Source: Hamiltosporidium tvaerminnensis
Lineage: Eukaryota; Microsporidia; Dubosqiidae
Assembly: GCA_022605425.2 (NCBI GenBank)
Contig: JAKIMF020000007.1
Span: 558,001-622,000 of the forward strand
DNA: 64,000 bases
Direction: 5' to 3'
In this document: piece after piece, positions 35,623-45,545 of the stretch
Layout: each line of letters opens with the position of its first letter
How positions within the stretch are numbered: the first letter of the stretch is position 1
Notes under the pieces: model-generated
The model's database searches: none
Seen by the model: the letters and a program-made list of their open reading frames with translations, nothing else
What the model was told of the DNA's origin: nothing
Made by a program: the position numbers and the translations under genes

Positions 35623-36740
35623 TTTTTAATTTTACCAAGAAATAAAAAAATTAAAGATCGATGATATGAAAGCAAAAAAACCTTCTTCCTAAAAAAAATG
35701 TTTCACTGTTTGATATTTATTAAAATTATCAAAAGCTTTAAAAATATCAAGAAATTCTGATAGTGTTTTGACATAATTAGAAAAGTCTTGAGAATTGATT
35801 TTTTAAAAGTCGTACATTATTACTTTTAGATTTACTACATTGGATGGTATCAGACAAAATATATCTTTTTTGAGGCGTGATTATGTGCCTAAGGCCGTTC
35901 TCTATATTTTTATGTAGATCATTTTCACGTCATTGAATGGTTTTGAAGCGGTAAATAAATGTAAGAACATATGGGAAGTTCTCGATCAAGTTTTTCTTGT
36001 AACTTTTCTCAACTTTTTGAGGATTTTTTCAAAACTGTATTATACTTTAAAATAGTCTAGGCTATTCTTGCTGGAGCTTCCATAAAACTACATGGTATAA
36101 ATATTCGCTATTGGGTAGTGTCTTTCGAGAAGGAGTTTATTGTATCTAATTCCCTTTTAACGGCTATACGCTCCATACTTAAACTAAACATTAATATGTA
36201 ACCTCGATGTAAAAGATAAAAACTCGGTATATAAGTGAAAAACATTCTATGTTTATATCAGTTCTCTTCTAGTATATCAGCATCTAAGGTTTTAACACAA
36301 TAAGCCGCTGGGTTTTGCACAGAAAAGTTTAATTTCATGAGTTTTATATTTATTTTGCCTTTTTCCGAGCTGTTACCTATATTTTTCTAGATTTTTTAAA
36401 CGTATTTCATTTTGACTTTTCATTTTCATCAATTTTTATGGATTCCTTTAAGTTCTTAAAACAATAAAAAGTATTTTCTATTTTATAAAAAAAAGGCTGT
36501 CTTTTTGATTTTACATTTTTTTGAAGTGCAATTTACCCAAAAATATAATTTTATATGTCAAAAGTCAATCAAAGACGTCAAAATATCATTTTTGCTATTT
36601 TCAGCTAGATTTCGCTCCTATTAAAGAAAATTTTACATCTAAATTTAGATTGCATTTTTTTTACTTTCAAATAAATCGAAAAAATTACTATTTAAGTTAA
36701 ATTATAAAACTATAAATACGTTTTTTTTTCTCCTTTTAGT
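35623..36740. other. AT-rich spacer, nothing recognised
   Basis: No gene or repeat recognised before the membrane-anchored protein gene. Confidence 0.5.
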
Positions 36741-38226
36741 ATGAACAAGAAAAAAAAACAGGTGATATTCGTTATTGGTGGTAGTATTCTGATATTTCTT
36801 ATACTGGGTCTTGTTATGGCTATTCTGAACGCGAATCGCTTGTGTAAAAATCTACAAAAAGAATTTATAGAATTTGAAAACTCAGAAGTAGGTGCTCAAG
36901 TTTTGAAAACATGTCAAGGAAGTGATAAGATTTCTCTTGGTTTTGCTGTATTAGAGAATTCTAAAAAAATATTATTTCCTCTGGGTGTTTGTTTTAAAAA
37001 TTATAAGGCAGTTAATGAAACAATTCGAATATTATTTGAAAAACTCTATAAATGTTTAACAAAAGAAGAAGAAAATAACGTTAGAAAATTGAGTGCCGAT
37101 ACCAGTTTAATTTTTATACCATGGGTTTTTGAAATGGAATCATTAAAAGAATTCTGTAAAAAATATAACCCGAATTTATTTCAACGGATCGGACTTTTCT
37201 TTTTAAAAAATAAAAATTTACTTCTATTTATACCAAAGTATGTAGAAAGCTTTGATCAAGCTTTTCAAAAAAAACCAATAAGTTTTGGGTCTTTGGAACA
37301 ATATATCTTTGAAAAAACAGTGAAATTCAAAATAAAATCTATTGAAGGTACTTTTCCTTGTCCTGGGTCTTCTTCTCAAGATATGTCAGCAGGAACTGAT
37401 ATTGATTTTAGAAGTGATAGAAAACTAGACTGGCTGTTATTTTTTATGTATAAATCATATAAAAATAATCCAGAGGAAATTTTCGAAGAAATTTTAAATT
37501 TACTAGGAGAGAATGTTCTATCTTGGTTCTCTGGAAATATAGTTAGACTGGTATACTTCTTTACAGTAAAAGAAGTGTCAAATCCAGAAATCGAAGATTT
37601 TATTTCAAAATTAAAAGATAAAACGGAAAATGATTGTGTTAGAATTGTAAAGGAATACAACCAATCTAAAAACTTTAAATGTTTGTATAGGCTTGGATAA
37701 ATTGATTTCGGACTTTGCAATTGAAATCTTATGGGAATCTTTTCTTAATGATGAAAATGATGTCTCAATTCATTTAAATAATTCGAACGCATTTTTCGAG
37801 TGGATTCGAAATAAATATTATGGGGAGTTTCCTCGCTGTGAAAACGAAGATAATTTATATGGACCCAGTGCAGAACTCATGATGAAAGTAAAAAAGCTTA
37901 TAGAAGAATACGAGGACATATTAAAATATGTAGACAAAACTTTAAAAACCGCATTAAAAGATTATAAAGAAAGAGAAAATATGTCTGCAATTACAAGAGA
38001 AACGAATATTGAAGTGGCAGTTTCTTTCCTTAGAAAAACATTATTAGATGGATTTTTAACATCTGAAAAACAAAATATGAGGGCTCTTAAGTTTTTTGTC
38101 AAAATATTTGGCTTGATATTACACGTTTACTCAGATGCAGTTCATACTATTGATTTCATTGAAGATTTTGCATTTAAACTTATTTTACCAAATTTGGAAA
38201 TTCTAAGGAGCGTCATTTTCAAATAA
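36741..38226 (+). pseudogene. membrane-anchored protein of unknown function, one frameshift
   Basis: Two overlapping frames probably form one gene. The first (36741-37700, 319 codons) starts MNKKKKQ and has one strong transmembrane segment at residues about 8-30 (VIFVIGGSILIFLILGLVMA), so it is a type II or signal-anchored protein. The second frame is open from about 37651 to 38226 and has no ATG near the overlap; it continues the same charged, helical, Lys/Glu/Phe-rich character. The shift must lie between 37651 and 37698. The joined length would be about 490 residues. No domain is recognised and it does not look like the LRR family. Upstream there is only a T-rich tract (TTTTTTTTTCTCCTTTTAGT) and no CCC motif. 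A sequencing error, a young pseudogene or programmed shifting are all possible; the first two are more likely. Confidence 0.65.
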
Positions 38227-38330
38227 AAAAGTCTTTGATTTAAATAAGTTCTGTTGAATATTTTCTAACTTAAAATCTCTAGGTTTCAATATTTTTGAAT
38301 AAAAAATTTTTGTTTTCAATTTTTATTTAA

Positions 38331-39046
38331 AAGTATCACATCTTTTTTAAAAAGTGGCAAGTGTTATATTTTTTTCATGACATTAACGCAGTTCTAGGTT
38401 TAACATAAATGACTGCTACCCAACACCCCATCGGTAACCCCTGCGATACCTACGTCCCAAAGCCTTTCATCTACCAGGTGTGTAGAACCTAATTAATAGG
38501 CGAGGCAGTTGCCCGGAGTTCGTTAATGTCCGTTGCATGGAGTGTGATCGAAGGCCGAAGCCCCCCCTGGGCTCCCCCAAGACTATGCAGCATTCCCACT
38601 TACTCTACACTTTCTGAACCCAATAAACTTCTAGCTAAGATATATTTCAGAGACTTACATGGGGTCTACCTAGACAGTGCAATGTCATACCAACAGGTAT
38701 AACCTGCTACTTAGCTCTCCCGGCTTTTAATGGTTTTGATTTTTATATATCGCAGGCGCTAAGTCTTCTAACCCGAGTGAGCAAGGCTAGGTTTCCATGC
38801 TTTTACATGGCAATTACCTACATGTTCAGCTGCGGTCTGCAATCTGGTAACATAAAAAACTATAAATAAATTTGTAGAAAAAGTTTCTCCATTTCTTAGA
38901 CCTCTCCCCTTCATAACAACTCCCATGGAACAACCAAAGATGTAGTGTGGTTTTATTCCCACCAAAAATCCAAACAATGACCTCACACCAGTTTCACACA
39001 CTCATTGCCAAGCAGAAAGTTTTTTGTGTGGTTATCCTCCCTCCAC
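38331..39046 (-). repeat. element A, well preserved copy
   Basis: On the minus strand it runs from GGAGGATAACCAC near 39046 to GATGTGATACTT at 38331, about 716 bp. By eye it is about 97% identical to the copy at 63616 and slightly less to the one at 52862. It is much richer in G and C than its surroundings. A 77-codon frame (39001-38768) is open here but not in the other copies, so I treat the element as non-coding. It has no inverted ends. Confidence 0.85.
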
Positions 39047-40979
39047 ATTTTGTTTTCAATAATATAAGTTTTTTTTTTATTAAAGCACTGTGTGTTGTAT
39101 TGTTACTATGACATGAATGGGGTTTTATGTTTTGGATAAGAGAATACTCTTCCCATTTTATTTATATTCTATATATACCCATATTCGATGGGTTTTCATC
39201 TAACTAATGTATCTCCAAACTCGGCCGCTGAAATTTTTTTTGTAGAGTAGGTGTTTTTAAATAAGCTAATAAATTATACAAAAAAATACAATTATAAATA
39301 ATTTTTATTGTGAATTTGCAATATCAAAAAATTTTATTTGTCTTATAACATTTTTTTCAACCATTACTCATATTTTTTTATACTAAAAAACTAAAAAGAA
39401 TAGCAAAAAATTAGTGTCAGAATTTATTAGTAATCCGATTGATGTATTTAAAATTTTTAATTTTAATGTGTTTAAAACCTGGGTTATGTTTACAGATAGA
39501 GACTAACAATAAAGACTTCAAGTACTTATCTGTTAATTTTAATCTGTAAACATTTTTGTGTATTTCATTTTAAAAATTTTTCTTCGTCTCACAAGATAAA
39601 GCTGAAGCAAATTAACCCTCCTGTAAATTTATGAAGTTTTAGAATTCTGAGGCTGGAAAACTTTTAATAAATTCTACAAATTAGCTTTAATATTTTTCTT
39701 TAAAATCTTGTGGAGATTTAATGGGTGGAAAGAAATAGTTAGCAGCTAAAATATACAAAATGAAAACCCAAAGGCTGTAAACGACATGGAAAATAGTTTA
39801 AGAGAGATAAAATTATGTGATATAGACGTAATAAAAATATACGAAAGACTTCTACTACAACCGACAATCCATCACCAAACCCACTTACCGTCAAACAATG
39901 CTCGCCAGACTACTCATTCTTCTCGCTCGTAACCATACCTCGTCTCTTTGTCCCAATTCATCTGCATTTAGACTAGCAAACACCATTAAAACCTCAACAC
40001 AGCTGCTATTTTAGGAAGAAACCTACTGATAGTATTACATTCAATACTTTATTCTGTCAGAACAGTGAAAAAGCAATAGCCTAGATCTGCTATTCTAACA
40101 GTGCAAACCAAATTTGAGATGGATGCCTATAAATCACTGGTCTGCAATTCTTATGTACTACAATGGGAAAGTTGGCTGTACTGTTAATATCGATGTGTTA
40201 AAAAAATTGACAAAAAATGAGGCAGACAGGCAAATGGCGCAATAAAAAGTGAAGACCAATGTAGTATCGCAATTTTTTTTGCTGGCTCATGTTCTTTGAC
40301 AGATTATTACTCTATATTAGTCTGAGAGAGAGCTTTTTTCTAATCCCAAAAAACGTTGGAGAAGGAATTTGGGGATGATGTGGTTCGAACTAAAAAATTT
40401 CAAAGTAAGTTAGTTACGATACAATTTTAAACCCCATCAATCAAATCGCGTTGTAATTTTATGACTCTTCTATAACAAATACTGCTAATGATGCAGCTCA
40501 CATAATCAAGGAGGCTCGGACATGCTATGAAAAAGTAGCACGGTTTATTAAACCTAGATACGCATAGAAGGCGAATATGGAAACTATAATTTCTTAGGCA
40601 TAATTTTCAAATATTTTTCGAAAAAATTAATACGCAAAAAAAGCTCTTCTCTTCAACAGTGAAAGGCCTTCAGAAATCATGCGATTCTTAAAATAAAACA
40701 TTAGCGATAACTGGTTTTTCGGAGGCTTTAGTTTATAAAAATGAAACTTAGAATGTCTACAAGAAAATTGGTGTATGAAAGTAAAAAGCGATTACGAAAA
40801 GAGAATTTTATGTTTGAGTTATGCCTCAGTCGATTTTATTCTGCGTTATTCAAGCGCATTGAGTTTGAACATGTAGTAAATCGTGGCGAAATTTTTTTAC
40901 TTGGTCTACAATGTAGGACCAAAATGATAAAATGGTTTTGCACAATAATTATTAAATAAATATCGTGTCAGATACTTAT
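39047..40979. other. spacer, perhaps 5' part of an R4/Dong-like LINE
   Basis: From about 39700 the sequence becomes less AT-rich and may be the decayed 5' portion of the LINE that follows. A 72-codon open stretch at 40741-40959 carries no known motif. Nothing else could be named. Confidence 0.4.
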
Positions 40980-43330
40980 CAGACCATGCTTTCTTAACTT
41001 GATGAGTTTATAGTATCATAACTTGGGTACTAAACAGGAAAGCTGCTAGGATTGAAAGTATTAACAATTTTTACATTAAGAACCTTACGAGTCTTCATGA
41101 ATATCTTTACGAATTTGTAAAAGCCATATGTTCAAAAATAAAGCCTCAATTCAATTGGTATTATTATCGACTTAGTTATCTGATACCTCAATAAACACGC
41201 CAAACCGATTTTAATTACAAGTCAATAGGCTTTATCCTAAACTTGTATAAGCTAACAACAAAATGTGTTATAAGGTGTACAGATTGAGGTTAAAAGACGA
41301 GGTTTATTTTCAGATAATCAGTTAGGAGCGTTTATAAATATGAACTAAAGCGAAATCTAAACTCTAACAAATTTTGTTCATTATATGGCTAAAGAAACAA
41401 TCTTAAGACATCGATCTACGATGTCTTAAGGGCATATTCCTAAATATATGAAGCTTATTTAACTTAATGCATCGAAAATCTGAGTTTACCTCATTGGTTT
41501 ATGTAATTTATTAAGTGAAAATATCAAAACGGAAAAATGATATTTCGGTAAGACCTCCAAAAAACATGAACGAGAAGGTTGATAAAGATACTTTGCAGAA
41601 GGATTGTCTTTCGATATTATTGTTTGTGTTGTGTATGGATTTATAAAGCCGAAAGCTGAATAAGAAATACGCAAAAGTAACAAAAAAGACAGAATTATCA
41701 CACTATACCAATAATATCTTGGTTATTGATGATATCGAGCTTCTGGCTAAAGATGAACAAATACTAGAATAGATGACTGAGAAAGTAAAAATTTTATGAA
41801 CAATATTAATATAAGATCAACAAAGAAAATCGGCGACAAATTATATGTGTTGTTAAGTAAAGGAACTTTTAATGAAGGCATAAGCGTTATAAATGCCTTA
41901 GCAGTATAGAAAATAGCAGAGGAATTCCAATACATAAGGCATTTAAGGAGGTATAGATTCTTTTGGTAGCACGAGTAGAAAGACTTTGCTGAATGAGATT
42001 AAATGCAAGAATCTTATTTCAAGTCATGCTTAACATGCCCATTCCTATTAACCATCCCATAGGTGTAGTCTTAATTTAACCAGCTGACTTCTATAAGTTG
42101 TATGATACAAGGTCTGCTGTTTTAGTAAAGAAAAAAATACATATACCTCAAGGATGTAAAGAACTTCGATATCTTTTTCGTAAAAAACTTAAAAAATGTT
42201 TACATAGTGCCGAGTTATAATGCGAACATTTGCTTGTGCCACTCTTTAAGTTTCTAGAAAAGACAAAAGTTCCATCAACAAAAAGAGCACCAATCTTTTA
42301 AAAGAAAAATGACAATGCTACCCATCTCGCATTGATAAAAGATTTTAACAAGTAAATAGGGTTAAAAGATTGGTCTACTAAGAAGAAATACGAAGAATTC
42401 CCCTAGCTACTTTTATATAAAATGGAAAAACAAAAACTACATTTAAAGTTATTTAATGTTATAACTAACTAACTGTTGTGTAAACAACTCCTCACGACGG
42501 TTAGAAAAAAAAAGTCTAAGACAATGTGATGAAGTAGTGTTCTGCTATTACCAAGATTGAAATGTATTCCTGGAATCATAAGGTATATGTCAATACTGCA
42601 ACACGTCTAGAAAAACAGTGGCTATTCCGCAATTAGATTTGTAAAAAAGGCTTGGTCATGACTATACGAGAAGACATAATGAAGTAGTACGATGCAGCAT
42701 TTACACTTACTAAATAGATATGAATTTAAGTCTTCAAGACGAAGTAGAAACCACTTAGTTCAATAAATTCATTATAAAAAGTAAAAAATGATATCAATAG
42801 ATATTAGGCTAAAACTACTGTCAAAATTTGGAATAATAAGCTGGATACATTCATTTAAGTCAAAAGACAAGAATGAAATAACCCTCATTGAAGTAGGAAT
42901 CACACTCCAAAGCCCTCTTTAAGTAGTGTAACCAGAGAAGCTTTAGAACTATGACGTATTATCAAATCAGCCAGGTGTTATTTATAGATATGGTGTGTGG
43001 ATAATTCCTTATGTGATAACCTGAACGATATTGTGACATAACAAAATACTTATCTTAAAAGATTTCAAATACTCATGAATGTAGAGCCATACACTCAGTC
43101 GATAGTATTTAAGAAAATGTCAAATCAATTGTATTTGATGAAAAAAAAATCTCGATTCGAGATCAAATGTTAAAGAAAGCTGCTAGGAAAGAACTTTATT
43201 ATCTGTAGTTAAAGAGGTGAGTTGCATAAAAAACCAAAAATCTTTATAAGCAAGTAGATAATGAGGCAGATGTTGTTCAAACAGTACATACAAATACAAT
43301 TTATAGCTTATTTTAGATGGCGTAATTACA
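40980..43330 (+). pseudogene. decayed R4/Dong-like non-LTR retrotransposon
   Basis: Plus-strand fragments in many frames follow the order of a LINE with a reverse transcriptase and a C-terminal restriction-like endonuclease. They are NNFYIKNLTSLHEYLYEFVK with AICSKIKP near 41060, TTKCVI near 41260, an active-site block VIDDIELLAKDEQ (normally Y-x-D-D) near 41722, then MPIPINHPIGVV near 42040. The endonuclease part follows with HDYTRRHNEVVRC near 42660, IEVGIT near 42888, IPYVIT near 43005 and EPYTQSIVFKK near 43100. HxEVVR, EVGI and the following tail are features of the R4/Dong group known from Nosema and other microsporidia. Dozens of stops and shifts show it is old. The 5' end is uncertain and may reach 39700. 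Confidence 0.7.
41402..41430. other. perfect 12-bp hairpin
   Basis: CTTAAGACATCG, then ATCTA, then CGATGTCTTAAG. It lies within the R4/Dong-like relic. Function unknown. Confidence 0.6.
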
Positions 43331-43759
43331 GATTAAGAACCTATAAGCTACCATAAATATGATTAAAGAGTTGGATTTAGATGAAGGGTGTAAAGTGGTA
43401 TAAAAAACGAAAAAAAAAATTTTAACCGAGAATTTTATTAAATTAAGTAAAATATTTTAGGGATTTTTTTACAATTAATTCAAATGAATTTAAAAATATC
43501 ATAAATAAAAGATTACTTTAATATCGATTTTGTACTAATTTATACATCGACAATAAAAAAATTCAAGTTAAAAAATCAAATTTGTGCAGCAAAGGGAAAT
43601 GCAAAGAATAACTAAAAATCTTTGCCGGTACTAGATTATAAAATAAGTATTTTTATTTTTTGAATATAGTTTCTTAAAAACCAATATAAATAACTATTCT
43701 TAAGAAATACACCAATTTCAAATAATAAGTACAAATTCTTAAAAGGGGTAAAAAAAGAT
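43331..43759. other. upstream region of the acyltransferase gene
   Basis: AT-rich. A GGGG motif lies about 13 bases before the ATG at 43760 (AAAAGGGGTAAAAAAAGAT), like the GGG-type start-proximal motifs of microsporidian genes. Confidence 0.4.
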
Positions 43760-45010
43760 ATGGAAGGAAGCAAGATTTTAGTAAATAAAAATATTAAAAA
43801 AAGAAAAATAGATGGCTTGAAAAACTTATCAATAATAATTTCATTCATAGCTTGTATTAGATTTATGTTTGCTAATTATAAGAAACATGGAATACTCATT
43901 ACATTACCTCTACAGTCACTTCTATTCAAAGATATACAAGGATTATTTTACATTTTAATCATGAATTTTTTTAAATGTTTATTTGCATTTTGTAACGAAT
44001 ATTATCTTAATAATTTGATTTTCAAACTTATATTTCTTCTTTCTTTTGAGATTTTTATTGGATATTTAAATGTTAAATATATTCAGAATGTATATTTTTC
44101 ACTGTCTTTACTCATTCTTAGTGTCTCATTTCTAATGAAAACGATATCTTTTCATATATATTTTTATAGAATTTTAACTTTTGGCGGAGGTAATGAAAAA
44201 TTTAATGATGCATCTAAAAAAGTAACTCATAAAACATGTAGCATAGAAAATACTAAGACAAAACACTTTGCATCAAGATATACAAAGCTAAGCTTTTCCT
44301 ATTATTTATATTTCATTTGTATACCAACTTTGTGTTTCAGAAAAAAATATAAAATTCGTAAAAATAGAAATTGGATTTCGATTTTAAATTTATTTTTGAA
44401 ATTTTTAATAAGTATACTTCTAATTATGTTTATAATGGATCAGTATGCAGTACCTTGTATTTACAATATAGAAAACTCACGAGATATTATTTCTTTGATA
44501 GAAAATGTATTGGACTTATCTATCAGTACAACATTTTTATGGTTAATATTTTTTTATAGTTGTTTTTATTGCTTTCTTAATATATTGGCACGTATAACAA
44601 AATATAAAAATGATAAATTTTATAAAAAATGGTGGAATGTCAGTTCTATACGCCAGTTTTGGTCATGTTGGAATATTCCTGTGCATGAATGGTTCAAGGA
44701 AGTAGTATATATTCCTTTGGTACAGAATAACTATTCGAAGTCGCATGCTTCGTGTTTTATATTTTTTTTATCTGCCATTTTACATGAATATGTAATTGGC
44801 GCTTCTACAAAAATGTTCAAAGGTTGGATTTTTCTTAGCATTTTTTCTCAGATATTTCTTATCAAGATATCAGATTATACGTGTTGTTTTCCAAATTTGG
44901 GAAATTATCTTTTTTGGTGTTCATTTTGTATCATTGGACAACCAATGTGCATGTTTTTATATTATAGAGCTTTATATCTTAAAAACGTACCATTAGAAAT
45001 GTCAATGTAA
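43760..45010 (+). CDS. DGAT1: DGAT1/ACAT-type O-acyltransferase, 416 aa
   Basis: This is a membrane-bound O-acyltransferase (MBOAT) of the sterol/diacylglycerol acyltransferase branch. Such enzymes sit in the ER membrane and move a fatty acyl group from acyl-CoA to diacylglycerol (triacylglycerol synthesis) or to a sterol. The hallmark FYxxWWN motif is FYKKWWN at residues 287-293, followed by SIRQFWSCWNIPVHEWF, which is highly typical of this branch. The presumed catalytic histidine is His342 in AILHEYVIG. Several hydrophobic segments precede and follow (residues about 25-130, 205-275 and 325-405), as expected. The length is shorter than the roughly 490-550 residues of animal DGAT1, mostly by a short N-terminus, as is usual in microsporidia. 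The ATG at 43760 follows a GGGG motif. DGAT is favoured over ACAT only weakly. Confidence 0.85.
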   Translation: MEGSKILVNKNIKKRKIDGLKNLSIIISFIACIRFMFANYKKHGILITLPLQSLLFKDIQGLFYILIMNFFKCLFAFCNEYYLNNLIFKLIFLLSFEIFIGYLNVKYIQNVYFSLSLLILSVSFLMKTISFHIYFYRILTFGGGNEKFNDASKKVTHKTCSIENTKTKHFASRYTKLSFSYYLYFICIPTLCFRKKYKIRKNRNWISILNLFLKFLISILLIMFIMDQYAVPCIYNIENSRDIISLIENVLDLSISTTFLWLIFFYSCFYCFLNILARITKYKNDKFYKKWWNVSSIRQFWSCWNIPVHEWFKEVVYIPLVQNNYSKSHASCFIFFLSAILHEYVIGASTKMFKGWIFLSIFSQIFLIKISDYTCCFPNLGNYLFWCSFCIIGQPMCMFLYYRALYLKNVPLEMSM

Positions 45011-45104
45011 TAATTGGAATTTAATTTTTTTAAGATTTATTCGATCTTAGATTATTAATTTATTAAAACTTTTATTTAATAAAATTCTGGTTAAAAATTT
45101 TTTA

Positions 45105-45545
45105 TGACTTTTATAAATTTCCTTCTATCTCTTTGACCGTTATCGTTTCTTCTTCTAAATTTGATTCTTTATTTATGTTTATCGTCAGTTCCTTAATCGT
45201 GGTTCCTCCTATTGAAATAGGGAGTGTAATATTTTTTGTCTTTAAATGTTCCACCCCATCTTCATCTCTAATACCTGTTTTAAAGGATATGTTGATTCTC
45301 TATGCACCTCAGCTCTCTTAATAACACCCATTGATGTTATTTCGCAGCTCTCTTCGGCACCAGATCAGGCCCTGATTCAAGTCCTTTTGTCGATCAAAAG
45401 AAATTGTTTTGATTGTCTTCTTGATCACCATTGAATGAATCTATGTCTCTATATTAGGAGGTATTTGCTGTCTTTTAAGATGTGACTTGTGGTATTTTGT
45501 CAAAATACCGTCCCAAGTCATCTCATACCGAATTAAATAAACACT
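45105..45545 (-). mobile_element. 5'-truncated R4/Dong-like LINE fragment
   Basis: The minus strand encodes the endonuclease tail almost in one frame: MTWDGILTKYHKSHLKRQQ, PPNIET, one TAG, then IHSMVIKKTIKTISFDRQK, ending at a stop after RNNINGCY. A second open part reads NITLPISIGGTTIKELTINI towards 45110. Only the 3' end of the element is present. It is better preserved than the other copies. Confidence 0.7.

Noticed and set aside
38768-39001. 77-codon open frame inside element A
   Set aside because: It begins with GTG and the frame is not kept in the other good copy at 52862 or in older copies, so it is probably chance within a non-coding repeat.
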